Assembly (NCBI RefSeq): GCF_000819845.1
Contig: NZ_CDCG01000018.1
Location: 1-64,000, forward strand
DNA: 64,000 nt
Reading direction: 5' to 3'
Source: Aeromonas enteropelogenes
GTDB taxonomy: Bacteria > Pseudomonadota > Gammaproteobacteria > Enterobacterales > Aeromonadaceae
The notes under the pieces are model-generated. The model saw only the letters and a list, made by a program, of their open reading frames with translations. It was not told where the DNA came from and searched no databases. This document shows, in pieces, positions 48,986-57,375 of the stretch. A program made the position numbers and the translations under genes. Position 1 is the stretch's first letter. Each line of letters starts with the position of its first letter.

Positions 48986-49432
48986 ATGGAAATTATCAGG
49001 GCCGGCATGGATGATCTGGATATCATCAGCCCCTTATTTAACGCATACCGGATCTTTTACGGCCAACAAGAGGATATGACCCTGGCTCGTCATTTTCTGG
49101 CCGAGCGCCTGTCACAACAGGAGTCAGTGATCTTTTTTGCCAGAGATAAGCAGGGGGCCGGCATCGGTTTTACCCAGCTCTACCCCTCATTTTCATCCGT
49201 CGCCGCCAAACGGATATGGGTTCTGAACGACCTGTATGTCGCGGCGCAGGCCAGGCGCTTGGGAGTTGCCAAAAAATTGATGGATACGGCAAAGGAGTTT
49301 GCCATGGCGACAAGCGCCAGGGGGCTGGCCCTGGAAACCGCGAGAGACAATACGATCGCGCAAAGATTGTATGAGTCCCTGGGGTATAGGAAGGAAGATG
49401 GGTATCACTATTTCCTGGCGCTCGATAAATAG
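48986..49432 (+). CDS. GNAT-family N-acetyltransferase
   Basis: A 148-residue acetyltransferase: N-terminal MEIIRAGMDDLDIISPLFNAYRIFYGQ, motif A LNDLYVAAQARRLGVAKKLMDTAKEF with the acetyl-CoA loop (QARRLGVA for Q/RxxGxG/A), and motif B ALETARDNTIAQRLYESLGYRKEDGYHYFLAL. The first ATG in a TTG-ATG pair was chosen, with GGAG upstream. The substrate is unknown. It lies in a patch of accessory genes between mukB and ygeW. Confidence 0.88.
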   Translation: MEIIRAGMDDLDIISPLFNAYRIFYGQQEDMTLARHFLAERLSQQESVIFFARDKQGAGIGFTQLYPSFSSVAAKRIWVLNDLYVAAQARRLGVAKKLMDTAKEFAMATSARGLALETARDNTIAQRLYESLGYRKEDGYHYFLALDK

Positions 49433-49518
49433 CCGTTCGCAGTCGAGTAGAACAGAATACGGGGCCGCCTCTCCTCAAGGTGAATGGGGAGGAAAACAGA
49501 GCAGGGGATCAGAGATGA

Positions 49519-49671
49519 GACGATGGCCGGGGATATCAATTCACCAGCGGCCCTTATCGCTATGATTGTGACGTGACCGTGATAGGAGAGCCTGATAGCT
49601 CGCTCGGGATGCTGGTGGTCTATAAAGACGACGTCGAGATAGTGCGCCAGCCGATGTTAAAGAGCGAATAG
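49519..49671 (+). pseudogene. Probable remnant of a small gene
   Basis: One frame, open from a TGA at 49516 to TAG at 49671, reads RGYQFTSGPYRYDCDVTVIG and continues EPDSSLGMLVVYKDDVEIVRQPMLKSE. The composition looks protein-like, but no start codon with a ribosome site precedes it; only internal GTG codons are available. I take it as the surviving C-terminus of a lost gene. The rest of the gap 49433-49795 holds nothing recognisable except a terminator. Confidence 0.35.
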
Positions 49672-49711
49672 CCATCTCAATGCCATGACGGCGTTTCTCG
49701 CCATATCCCTG

Positions 49712-49734
49712 AAGCGGCCAACAGGCCGCTTTTC
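49712..49734 (+). terminator. Terminator-like hairpin
   Basis: AAGCGGCC-AACA-GGCCGCTT followed by TTC, downstream of the GNAT gene and the remnant. Confidence 0.75.
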
Positions 49735-49795
49735 TATTTGCGTGGTTTGCGTGCGCGTCTGCTCGACAAGTTGTTTGATATGACCCACATGTCCG

Positions 49796-49999
49796 TCAGC
49801 CCTGTGGCACCCTGACTCCTTTATCGAGATAGAGACTGCTGTAGTGGGCGCGGTGGGTGATAAACATGATCTGATGGCGGCTGCCGTCGGAGAGAATGAT
49901 AAAGTCCCCGGCGAGGGCGGGGCTTTGCAGGCTGATCTCTTGCTCCGGGGCGGTCAGGCGATCGGCTTCATCCTTGAAGGTGAGGGTGTAAGAGTACAT
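49796..49999 (-). CDS. Uncharacterised 67-residue protein
   Basis: The protein MYSYTLTFKDEADRLTAPEQ EISLQSPALAGDFIILSDGSRHQIMFITHRAHYSSLYLDKGVRVPQG looks like a small beta-rich fold. The frame opens with GTG at 50011, but the GGAG that would serve as ribosome site lies inside that longer frame, six bases before the ATG at 49999, so 49999 is the start. No signal peptide or membrane segment. I do not recognise the family. Confidence 0.6.
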   Translation of the reverse strand: MYSYTLTFKDEADRLTAPEQEISLQSPALAGDFIILSDGSRHQIMFITHRAHYSSLYLDKGVRVPQG

Positions 50000-50143
50000 A
50001 TGGCGCTCCACAACAGGCTCATATCAAACACATCATCAAGGCTAGTTCGTGATAACGCCGTGCGCGGCGCCCGTTCGGCGCTCTTGCCCTTTATTTATGG
50101 GCAACCCGCGGCGGCTGGTGTTATTTGAGGATATGCGGCAATA

Positions 50144-50167
50144 AAAAACCGCCAGCTGGCGGTTTTT
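50144..50167 (-). terminator. Terminator of the 35-residue gene
   Basis: Perfect 12-bp arms around AG/CT: AAAAACCGCCAG-CTGGCGGTTTTT, followed by TATTGCC on the minus strand. Confidence 0.88.
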
Positions 50168-50182
50168 CTTATCGCGTAGCCC

Positions 50183-50290
50183 TTACTTCAGGGCCTTCTT
50201 CAGCTTCTTGATCTTGCTCTCGTGCTTGGCAATCTTGTCGAGGCGGGCGGCGATCTTCTTCTTGATCTCTTTCTTGCTGACTTTGGCCAT
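50183..50290 (-). CDS. 35-residue lysine-rich helical protein
   Basis: The short gene encodes MAKVSKKEIKKKIAARLDKI AKHESKIKKLKKALK. Fifteen of 35 residues are lysine. The spacing of I, L and A at heptad positions suggests a short coiled coil. A GGAGCGCC ribosome site precedes the ATG, and a strong terminator follows the stop, so it is a complete transcription unit despite its size. Binding to nucleic acid is possible; the family is not recognised. Confidence 0.7.
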   Translation of the reverse strand: MAKVSKKEIKKKIAARLDKIAKHESKIKKLKKALK

Positions 50291-50618
50291 CGGTGGCGCT
50301 CCTTTGCTGTGATGACACCTCGGTGTCGTGGTGGATCTTTCCCTGAGATTGGCCAGAGTGCCACAAGCGGGTTGCCCGGGCCACCCATAGCCGTTTCTTT
50401 TTGTTGAAAAAGTAGTCTATTTCGCAGCTGTGGGAGGATTGGGTCAGGGATGTTGATTGTCGCGTGCCTGTGCTTTTTCCGGTTGTCAGGGGGCGTTACG
50501 GCAGTGACCAGTTCAGGACATCGAAGGAACAGGTCTACCACTGCGAGGCAAGTCACGGTAACGGCCTGGAAAATCACATCTACTTCTTCATATGAAGCTG
50601 ATGTGAGGGGGCTGCACC
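50291..50618. other. Gap upstream of the JetD-like gene
   Basis: The 328 bases hold the divergent promoters of the 35-residue gene and the JetD-like gene. The open frame 50450-50674 shows no family resemblance and overlaps the JetD-like start. No clear operator was seen. Composition is lower in GC toward the JetD-like gene. Confidence 0.4.
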
Positions 50619-51611
50619 ATGTCGTTATTTGCGGAAAAGCGTATACAAGGTCTCTGTGCCAGGTTGCTCGATAGCCATAACGAGAAGGGATGTTCATTTG
50701 ATAGCAAGCATGGTCGTGAACTGCTGATCCGACTGCAGGCGGTTGACGGGATCAGGCCGGTTGGACGCAGTGCCCGTCATGTGTTGACAGAGGCAGGACG
50801 TGATTATCTCGTTAGACAACTGGCCCTAGTGGTCTCTGTGGCATCTGATAAACGTGAGCATTTGCAGACCCTTGGAGTGACACTGCCTTCGTATCTTAAT
50901 CAGGCCAGTTTCCATGCCCTTTGGCATGGCGATAGCAAATATCCCCGCAGTGATAACTCGGCCAGCCAACTGCCCATCAACATGGTACTGACACAGGATG
51001 AGGTACTCCGTCTGCGTACGTTGGACCCGATAGTCTTTGTGGATCTCGTTGGCCTGCGCCACGACATGACAGAATCCATGAGGCTATTGGGTGAGCTGGC
51101 CTTGCCTGAGCGAGCGCTGGCAACCCTGACTGCCGTTGATTGGCTGGGGACGCAAGTTATCACGGTGGAGAACAAGGGGGCTTTTGTCGATTACCCGTTA
51201 CAAAGGGGTCAACTGTTGTTGTTTGCGCCGGGCCGTAATACGAGTCTGGCCAAACGATGTATCCCTTTATTACCTGACTCTGTTCAGTGGGCTCATTTTG
51301 GCGATCTGGATCAGCGTGGCATTGATATTGCGGTGGAGTTGGCCCGGGATCTCAATCGCCCGGTAATGCTGTGGTTGCCCTGTCAGTTAACACTTTTCCT
51401 GCAACATTATGCTCGTCCGGTATGTGGTCTGTTAACCGGGGATGACAAGGTTCCCTGGCGTTCGTCGGATTTCGCCGTGGCTGCGAGCGAAGCGGACAAG
51501 GTTGGCACAGGTTGGTTAAACGAGTTGCGGCAACAAGATAAGTGGTTGGAGCAAGAGGTATTGATCGTGGCGTCACACTGGCGAGCCTGGCTCCTTGTGA
51601 GAGGGGAGTGA
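50619..51611 (+). CDS. JetD/MksG-like TOPRIM (DUF2220-type) protein
   Basis: The 330-residue protein has an N-terminal helical region (1-170) and a C-terminal TOPRIM-like domain: VITVENKGAF with E184, then HFGDLDQRGIDIA with D229 and D231, and the late WLEQEVL with E311/E313. This E..DxD..LEQE pattern is the one found in the C-terminal domain of Wadjet JetD and MksG. These act as nucleases with a MukBEF-like SMC complex. The ATG has a GAGGG site nearby. GC content is below that of neighbours, suggesting transfer. It lies 2.4 kb downstream of mukB, with no jetABC genes of its own. The gene is secure; the family call is by motif only. Confidence 0.72.
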   Translation: MSLFAEKRIQGLCARLLDSHNEKGCSFDSKHGRELLIRLQAVDGIRPVGRSARHVLTEAGRDYLVRQLALVVSVASDKREHLQTLGVTLPSYLNQASFHALWHGDSKYPRSDNSASQLPINMVLTQDEVLRLRTLDPIVFVDLVGLRHDMTESMRLLGELALPERALATLTAVDWLGTQVITVENKGAFVDYPLQRGQLLLFAPGRNTSLAKRCIPLLPDSVQWAHFGDLDQRGIDIAVELARDLNRPVMLWLPCQLTLFLQHYARPVCGLLTGDDKVPWRSSDFAVAASEADKVGTGWLNELRQQDKWLEQEVLIVASHWRAWLLVRGE

Positions 51612-51715
51612 TGAGGCTCGTATTCTCATAATGATAATGGCAGCCCCGCCCATATCATTTATGTTCCACATCGCGGGGCCCTGATGATAATTCCTGGCTG
51701 GCAGGAGGCGTTTTT

Positions 51716-51727
51716 ATCAATCTTGAT
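51716..51727. promoter_or_regulatory. Candidate activator-binding palindrome
   Basis: ATCAATCTTGAT: inverted ATCAA/TTGAT with a two-base spacer, about 140 bases before the sigma-54 promoter. It could be an upstream activating site or an IHF-like element. Confidence 0.3.
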
Positions 51728-51858
51728 TCATGCACTATTCACGGCAAATGACAGAAGCCGCTGACGTGATTGGATAACTCTCTGAAATAATCGTTATTTT
51801 TGTGCTGTTCATCACATACTTTTTCCTTTTCTTATTATTCCCCCGCCTTTTTTTAATC

Positions 51859-51874
51859 TGGCACGCTTATTGAT
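51859..51874 (+). promoter_or_regulatory. Sigma-54 (-24/-12) promoter of the ygeW operon
   Basis: TGGCACG-CTTA-TTGAT matches the consensus TGGCACG-N4-TTGCW except for A in place of C in the -12 element. The start site would fall near 51885, leaving a leader of about 95 bases before ygeW. Confidence 0.75.
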
Positions 51875-51981
51875 TATCTCTTGTCGACGCTAACCGATGA
51901 GCTCACCCACAACCGTGACGCTGGTGACATCGTGAGTGAAAGGGGAGCTATCCATATATCATCCAATGATTGGGGCGAACG

Positions 51982-53169
51982 ATGAAAGCAGTTAACGATT
52001 TAATCAAAGAGATAAAGGCACTCAACTCCAACCTGCACGAAAAAGATTTTCTGCTGACCTGGGAGCAAACCCCGCAGGAATTGGAATTGGTATTGAAACT
52101 GGCCGAATCCCTCAAGACCCTGCGCGCCGAAAATATTTCCACCAAGCTGTTTAACAGCGGGCTCGGTATCTCGGTTTTCCGTGATAACTCCACCCGGACC
52201 CGCTTCTCTTACGCGTCCGCCCTGAATCTCCTTGGCCTGGCCCAGCAGGATCTGGATGAGGGCAAATCCCAGATAGCTCACGGTGAGACGGTGCGCGAGA
52301 CAGCCAACATGATCTCCTTCTGCGCCGATGCCATCGGTATTCGCGACGACATGTACCTGGGGGCCGGCAACGCCTACATGCGTGAAGTGGGCGCCGCGCT
52401 CGACGAAGGGTTCGAGAAGGGGGTGCTGCCCCAGCGCCCGGCGCTGGTCAACCTGCAGTGCGACATTGATCACCCGACCCAGTCCATGGCTGATCTGGCC
52501 TGGTTGCAGGAGCACTTCGGCAGCCTCGAGAACCTCAAGGGCAAGAAGATTGCCATGACCTGGGCCTACTCCCCGAGCTACGGCAAGCCGCTCTCCGTGC
52601 CGCAGGGCATCATCGGCCTGATGACCCGCTTCGGCATGGACGTGACCCTGGCCCACCCAGAAGGGTATGACCTGATCCCGGACGTGATCGAAGTGGCCAA
52701 GGAGAATGCCAAGGCCTCCGGTGGCAGTTTCCGCCAGGTCACCTCCATGGAAGAGGCGTTCAAGGATGCCGACATCGTCTATCCCAAGTCCTGGGCGCCC
52801 TATCAGGTGATGGAGCAGCGCACCGAGCTGCTGCGGGCCAACGATCACGCCGGCCTCAAGGAGCTGGAGCAGCATTGCCTGGCGCAAAACGCCAAGCACA
52901 AGGATTGGCATTGCACCGAAGAGATGATGGCCCTCACCAAGGGGGGCGAGGCACTCTATATGCACTGCCTGCCGGCGGATATTTCCGGCGTCTCCTGCAA
53001 GGAGGGGGAGGTGACCGAAGGGGTATTCGAGAAATACCGTATCGCCACTTATAAAGAGGCGAGCTGGAAGCCCTATATCATCGCCGCCATGATCATGGCC
53101 CGCAAATTCTCGGCGCCTGCCGAAACCCTGGAAAATCTGATCAAGGAAGCGCAAAAGCGCGTCAAATAA
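51982..53169 (+). CDS. ygeW: YgeW, putative carbamoyltransferase
   Basis: A 395-residue member of the aspartate/ornithine carbamoyltransferase superfamily, matching E. coli YgeW (396). The carbamoyl-phosphate loop is DNSTRTRFSYASALNLLG and the later motif is MHCLPADISGVSC. The EQTPQELELVLKLAESLKTLRAENISTKLFNSGLGISVF N-terminus agrees with the family. YgeW does not use ornithine or aspartate in reported tests; it is thought to act in an oxopurine or allantoin-like degradation route. First gene of the sigma-54 controlled operon. A GGGGCG ribosome site precedes the ATG. Confidence 0.95.
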   Translation: MKAVNDLIKEIKALNSNLHEKDFLLTWEQTPQELELVLKLAESLKTLRAENISTKLFNSGLGISVFRDNSTRTRFSYASALNLLGLAQQDLDEGKSQIAHGETVRETANMISFCADAIGIRDDMYLGAGNAYMREVGAALDEGFEKGVLPQRPALVNLQCDIDHPTQSMADLAWLQEHFGSLENLKGKKIAMTWAYSPSYGKPLSVPQGIIGLMTRFGMDVTLAHPEGYDLIPDVIEVAKENAKASGGSFRQVTSMEEAFKDADIVYPKSWAPYQVMEQRTELLRANDHAGLKELEQHCLAQNAKHKDWHCTEEMMALTKGGEALYMHCLPADISGVSCKEGEVTEGVFEKYRIATYKEASWKPYIIAAMIMARKFSAPAETLENLIKEAQKRVK

Positions 53170-53178
53170 TGGCAAGTC

Positions 53179-53205
53179 GGGCAGGGTGGTTATTTCACCC
53201 TGCCC
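53179..53205 (+). other. Intergenic hairpin ygeW-ygeX
   Basis: Perfect 10-bp arms GGGCAGGGTG/CACCCTGCCC with a 7-base loop, 10 bases after the ygeW stop. No T run, so it is not a simple terminator. Confidence 0.8.
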
Positions 53206-53297
53206 ACTGCAACAGCGTATTTATTATCGCGAGTCTTCTCCCCGGATAGCCCCTTGAATAAGGTCTCTCCGGCGAGATGGCTCTTCGTGAGGTCACT

Positions 53298-54497
53298 ATG
53301 TCCCAATTTTATCTGAAGATGGATATTGCGGATAACCGCTTTTTTACCGGAGAAACATCCCCGTTATTTTCCCGTGTCGAAGCACAAAAGGCCCGAGCAT
53401 TTCATAAAAAACTGGCCGGATATGAACCGACACCGCTCTGTGATTTGAAAGCACTGGCGGATTATGTCGGGGTGAAAAATATATTGGTCAAGGATGAATC
53501 CAAACGCTTTGGTCTCAACGCCTTCAAGATGCTGGGGGGCGTCTACGCCATTGCCAACCTGCTCTGTGAAAAATACGGGGTGGCCATCGAGGATTTCACC
53601 TTCGATCTCATCAAGCGCACCATCAAGGAGCCGATGACCTTCGCCACCACCACAGATGGCAACCACGGTCGTGGCGTTGCCTGGGCCGCCAAGCAGGTGG
53701 GCCAGCATGCGGTGGTCTACATGCCCAAGGGCTCGGCCCAGGAGCGGGTGGACCACATCCTGGCGCTGGGGGCCGAGTGCATCGTCACCGACATGAACTA
53801 CGACGACACCGTGCGCCTGACCATGAAGATGGCGGAGGAGCGCGGCTGGTACATAGTGCAGGACACCGCCTGGGAGGGTTACACCAAGATCCCGACCTGG
53901 ATCATGCAGGGCTACGCCACCCTGGCCGACGAAGCGGTCGAGCAGATGCAGGCCATGGGCATCAAACAGCCCACCCACGTGCTGCTGCAGGCCGGGGTCG
54001 GAGCGCTGGCGGGCGGCGTGCTCGGTTATCTGGTGGACTGCTTCGGGGCGAAGAACCTGCACAGTATCGTGGTCGAGCCGGATCAGGCCGACTGCATCTA
54101 CCGCTCCGGCGTGGCGGGGGAGATGGTCAACGTGGGGGGCGACATGCGCACCATCATGGCCGGTCTCGCCTGCGGCGAACCCAATCCCCTCGGCTGGCCG
54201 GTGCTGCGTGGCTGCACCACCCAGTTCATCTCCTGTCACGACAAGGTCTCGGCGCTCGGTATGCGAGTGCTCGGCAACCCCCTTGGCGATGATCCCCGCA
54301 TCATCTCCGGCGAATCCGGCTCGGTCGGCACCGGCGTGCTGGCGGCGGTGCGCCACCACCCGGATCGCGCGGCGCTGATGGCCCGGCTAGGGCTCGATGA
54401 GCAGTCGGTGGTGCTGGTGATCAACACCGAAGGGGACACCGACGTGGCCCATTACCGGGAAGTAGTGTGGGAAGGCAAGCACCCTGCCTGCGGGTAA
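53298..54497 (+). CDS. ygeX: YgeX (DpaL), 2,3-diaminopropionate ammonia-lyase
   Basis: The PLP enzyme cleaves 2,3-diaminopropionate to pyruvate and ammonia. It has 399 residues (E. coli 398). The PLP lysine lies in KRFGLNAFKMLGG, the phosphate-binding loop is GVGALAGGV, and TTDGNHGRGVAWAAKQVG and GESGSVGTGVL are the expected fold-type II motifs. The ATG at 53298, after GAGG, was chosen over the frame opening at 53277. In E. coli the same operon is required for uric-acid-linked growth under anaerobic conditions in recent reports, as I recall. Confidence 0.95.
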   Translation: MSQFYLKMDIADNRFFTGETSPLFSRVEAQKARAFHKKLAGYEPTPLCDLKALADYVGVKNILVKDESKRFGLNAFKMLGGVYAIANLLCEKYGVAIEDFTFDLIKRTIKEPMTFATTTDGNHGRGVAWAAKQVGQHAVVYMPKGSAQERVDHILALGAECIVTDMNYDDTVRLTMKMAEERGWYIVQDTAWEGYTKIPTWIMQGYATLADEAVEQMQAMGIKQPTHVLLQAGVGALAGGVLGYLVDCFGAKNLHSIVVEPDQADCIYRSGVAGEMVNVGGDMRTIMAGLACGEPNPLGWPVLRGCTTQFISCHDKVSALGMRVLGNPLGDDPRIISGESGSVGTGVLAAVRHHPDRAALMARLGLDEQSVVLVINTEGDTDVAHYREVVWEGKHPACG

Positions 54498-54565
54498 TCC
54501 CGCCTGCAAATGAAAGAGGCACGAATTGAAAATGATGGTGCCCGGCGGGTGCCATGACGAGTAGC

Positions 54566-54588
54566 GTGCGGGAGGCGTACTCCCGCAC
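54566..54588 (+). other. Intergenic hairpin ygeX-ygeY
   Basis: Perfect 9-bp arms GTGCGGGAG/CTCCCGCAC with loop GCGTA, 25 bases upstream of the ygeY start. Confidence 0.8.
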
Positions 54589-54613
54589 CCCAGGTTGGTT
54601 ATGGAGAGACACA

Positions 54614-55831
54614 ATGAGCAAGCAAATTCCGTTTGAAATGGTGTTGGAGAAGGCCTACCAGTACAAGGCCGAGATGACTCAGTTCCTGCGCGACATGATC
54701 GCCATCCCGAGTGAGAGCTGCGATGAAGAGCGGGTGGTGCTGCGCATCAAGCAGGAGATGGAAAAAGTCGGCTTCGACAAGGTGGAGATCGACCCCATGG
54801 GCAACGTGCTGGGCTATATCGGCCACGGCCCGCACCTGATCGCCATGGATGCCCACATCGATACCGTGGGGGTCGGCAACATGGCCAACTGGACCTTCGA
54901 TCCCTATGAGGGGATGGAAGATCACGAGATCATCGGTGGTCGCGGTGCCTCTGACCAGGAAGGGGGCATGGCCTCCATGGTCTACGCCGGCAAGATCATC
55001 AAGGATCTGGGTCTGGAAGACGAGTACACCCTGCTGGTGACCGGTACCGTACAGGAGGAGGATTGCGACGGCCTCTGCTGGCAGTACATCATAGAGCAGA
55101 GCAAGATCCGCCCCGAGTTCGTGGTCAGTACCGAACCGACCGACTGCCAGATCTACCGTGGCCAGCGTGGTCGCATGGAGATCCGCGTGGAGGTGCAGGG
55201 GGTGAGCTGCCACGGCTCCGCGCCGGAGCGCGGTGACAACGCCATCTTCAAGATGGGCCCCATCCTGGGCGAATTGCAGGAACTCAGCCACAACCTCGGC
55301 AACGACGACTTCCTCGGCAAGGGCACCCTGACCGTCTCCGAGATCTTCTTCACTTCGCCAAGCCGCTGCGCCGTGGCGGACAGCTGCGCCGTCTCCATCG
55401 ACCGTCGTCTCACCTGGGGCGAGACCTGGCAAGGGGCGCTCGACGAGATCCGCGCCCTGCCTGCCGTCAAAGCCGCCGGTGCCGAGGTCTCCATGTACCA
55501 GTACGACCGTCCGGCCTACACCGGCCTGGTCTACCCGACCGAGTGCTACTTCCCGACCTGGAAGGTGGAAGAGGATCACATCACGGTCAAGACCCTCTCC
55601 AAGGCGTACACCCAGCTGTTCAACAAGGCGCCGGTGGTGGACAAGTGGACCTTCTCGACCAACGGGGTCTCCATCATGGGACGTCACGGTATTCCGGTCA
55701 TTGGTTTTGGCCCGGGTAAAGAGCCGGAGGCCCACGCACCGAACGAGAAGACCTGGAAGGAGCATCTGGTCAAGTGCGCCGCCATGTATGCGGTGATCCC
55801 CATGCTCTATCTGGCGGAGCTGGACAAGTAA
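54614..55831 (+). CDS. ygeY: YgeY, M20-family peptidase/deacylase-like hydrolase
   Basis: A 405-residue zinc hydrolase of the M20/DapE-ArgE clan. Metal-site motifs: [12 protein letters not shown] (His, Asp), [18 protein letters not shown] (bridging Asp), [12 protein letters not shown] (Glu pair) and the last His in [13 protein letters not shown]. The dimerisation domain is in the middle ([18 protein letters not shown]). Substrate not proven; its place beside ygeX and hyuA suggests hydrolysis of a ureido or acylated intermediate of purine breakdown. Start at 54614 with GGAGAG. Confidence 0.95.
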   Translation: MSKQIPFEMVLEKAYQYKAEMTQFLRDMIAIPSESCDEERVVLRIKQEMEKVGFDKVEIDPMGNVLGYIGHGPHLIAMDAHIDTVGVGNMANWTFDPYEGMEDHEIIGGRGASDQEGGMASMVYAGKIIKDLGLEDEYTLLVTGTVQEEDCDGLCWQYIIEQSKIRPEFVVSTEPTDCQIYRGQRGRMEIRVEVQGVSCHGSAPERGDNAIFKMGPILGELQELSHNLGNDDFLGKGTLTVSEIFFTSPSRCAVADSCAVSIDRRLTWGETWQGALDEIRALPAVKAAGAEVSMYQYDRPAYTGLVYPTECYFPTWKVEEDHITVKTLSKAYTQLFNKAPVVDKWTFSTNGVSIMGRHGIPVIGFGPGKEPEAHAPNEKTWKEHLVKCAAMYAVIPMLYLAELDK

Positions 55832-55839
55832 GCAAGGGT

Positions 55840-55861
55840 GCAGGGATGCCGGCATCCCTGC
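55840..55861 (+). other. Intergenic palindrome 1, ygeY-hyuA
   Basis: Perfect 22-base palindrome GCAGGGATGCC/GGCATCCCTGC, eight bases after the ygeY stop. Confidence 0.8.
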
Positions 55862-55873
55862 TACCAACGATAT

Positions 55874-55891
55874 GCCCCGCCCAGGCGGGGC
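55874..55891 (+). other. Intergenic hairpin 2, ygeY-hyuA
   Basis: GCCCCGCC-CA-GGCGGGGC, perfect 8-bp arms, right after the first palindrome. No T run follows either stem. Confidence 0.8.
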
Positions 55892-55929
55892 TTGCTGCGT
55901 GAAGGGCAACAGGAGTTGAGGAGGAACGG

Positions 55930-57342
55930 ATGAAACGGCTCATCAAGAACGGCACCCTGGTGGATGCGCAGGGGGAATATCGCCAGGATCTGCTGATCGA
56001 TAACGGGGTGATCCGGGCCCGCGCCGCCCATATCCAGCCCGATGACGAGACCGAGCTGATCGAGGCCGACGGCTGCTACGTGATGCCGGGAGGGATCGAC
56101 GTCCACACCCACTTCAACATCGATGTGGGCATGGCTCGCAGTTGCGATGACTTCTTCAGCGGTACCCGTGCCGCCGCCTGTGGTGGCACCACCACCATCA
56201 TCGATCACATGGGATTTGGCCCGGCGGGGTGCAACCTGCATCACCAGCTGGCCCGCTATCACGATTATGCCGCCGATCAGGCGGTGATCGACTACGGTTT
56301 TCACGGCGTCATCCAGCATGTGGATGACGACATTCTCCACGAGATGGCCGCCATGGTGCAGGAGGAGGGGATCAGCAGCTTCAAGCTCTATCTCACCTAC
56401 CGCTACAAGCTGGGAGACAGCGATGTGCTGCGCGCCCTGGCCCGCCTCAAGGAGGTGGGGGCGCTTGCCACCGTTCACCCCGAGAACGATGCCGCCATTG
56501 CGGCGCGCCGGGCTGTCTTGCTGGCTGCCGGCCACTGTGAGCCCTGGTATCACCCGCAAAGCCGCCCGCTGGAGTGTGAAGCCGAGGCGGTGGCCCGGAT
56601 GATCAATCTGGCGGGGCTTGCTGGCAATGCGCCCCTTTATATCGTTCACCTCTCCAATGGCCTGGGGCTTGAATATCTCAAGCTGGCGCGCCGTCAGGGC
56701 CAGCCGGTCTGGGTGGAGACTTGCCCGCAATATCTGCTGCTCGATGATTCCTGCTACTACAAGGAGAACGGGGTCGACTACCTGCTAAGCCCGCCGCTGC
56801 GTGGGCGTTGCGAGCAGGACAAGCTGTGGGTCGGGTTGGCGGCCGGGGATATCGATACGGTGGCCACCGATCACTGCAACTTCTCCCACGCCCAGCGCAT
56901 GACCCTCTCGGGAGGGGATTTCAGCCTCTGCCCCAACGGCCTGCCCGGGGCAGAGAACCGCATGCTGCTGCTGTTTGCCCACGGGGTACTGGGCGGGCGC
57001 ATCACGCCGTCGCGCTTTGTGGCCTTAACCAGCGCCAACCCGGCGCGCCTGTTTGGCCTCTGGCCACGCAAGGGCAATCTGCAACCGGGGGCCGACGCCG
57101 ATCTGGTAGTGATGGATCCCTGCGGTGAAACCCTGATTTCCCATCAACAGCTACATGACAACGGTGACTACAGCCCCTACGAGGGGATGCGCTGCCAGGG
57201 CCGGATCAGGCTGACCCTGAGCCGCGGCGAGATAGTGGCCCGCGACGGCGAGTTTCTGGGGCGGCGCGGCCATGGCCGTTTTCTGGCCCGCGCCCCCTTT
57301 GCCCCCGAGCTCAATTCGCTCCTGTATCCGGCGCCACACTAG
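55930..57342 (+). CDS. hyuA: HyuA, dihydropyrimidinase/hydantoinase-type amidohydrolase
   Basis: A 470-residue amidohydrolase (E. coli HyuA 461). Metal-site motifs: GGIDVHTHFN (His-x-His), SSFKLYLTYRY with the carbamylated lysine, VHPEND, IVHLSNG and DTVATDHCNFSHAQR with the catalytic aspartate. The family opens D-hydantoin or dihydropyrimidine rings; in this operon a cyclic ureide from purine degradation is a plausible substrate. A GAGGAGG ribosome site precedes the ATG. Confidence 0.95.
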   Translation: MKRLIKNGTLVDAQGEYRQDLLIDNGVIRARAAHIQPDDETELIEADGCYVMPGGIDVHTHFNIDVGMARSCDDFFSGTRAAACGGTTTIIDHMGFGPAGCNLHHQLARYHDYAADQAVIDYGFHGVIQHVDDDILHEMAAMVQEEGISSFKLYLTYRYKLGDSDVLRALARLKEVGALATVHPENDAAIAARRAVLLAAGHCEPWYHPQSRPLECEAEAVARMINLAGLAGNAPLYIVHLSNGLGLEYLKLARRQGQPVWVETCPQYLLLDDSCYYKENGVDYLLSPPLRGRCEQDKLWVGLAAGDIDTVATDHCNFSHAQRMTLSGGDFSLCPNGLPGAENRMLLLFAHGVLGGRITPSRFVALTSANPARLFGLWPRKGNLQPGADADLVVMDPCGETLISHQQLHDNGDYSPYEGMRCQGRIRLTLSRGEIVARDGEFLGRRGHGRFLARAPFAPELNSLLYPAPH

Positions 57343-57375
57343 CATTTTGAGAACACCGCCTAGGGGCGCCTGCCC

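Larger units (their letters stand above)
51612..51981. promoter_or_regulatory. Regulatory region upstream of ygeW
   Basis: The 370-base AT-rich gap holds, in order: a GCCCCGC...GCGGGGC stem with a long loop (51643-51679) that may end the JetD-like transcript, an ATCAA-TC-TTGAT palindrome at 51716-51727, and the sigma-54 promoter at 51859-51874. This layout (palindrome about 140 bases upstream of a -24/-12 promoter) is typical for enhancer-binding-protein control. Confidence 0.6.

Noticed and set aside
51621..51640. Fur-like ATAATGATAATG downstream of the JetD-like gene
   Set aside because: Only part of the box matches, it lacks the inverted half, and it is far from the sigma-54 promoter.
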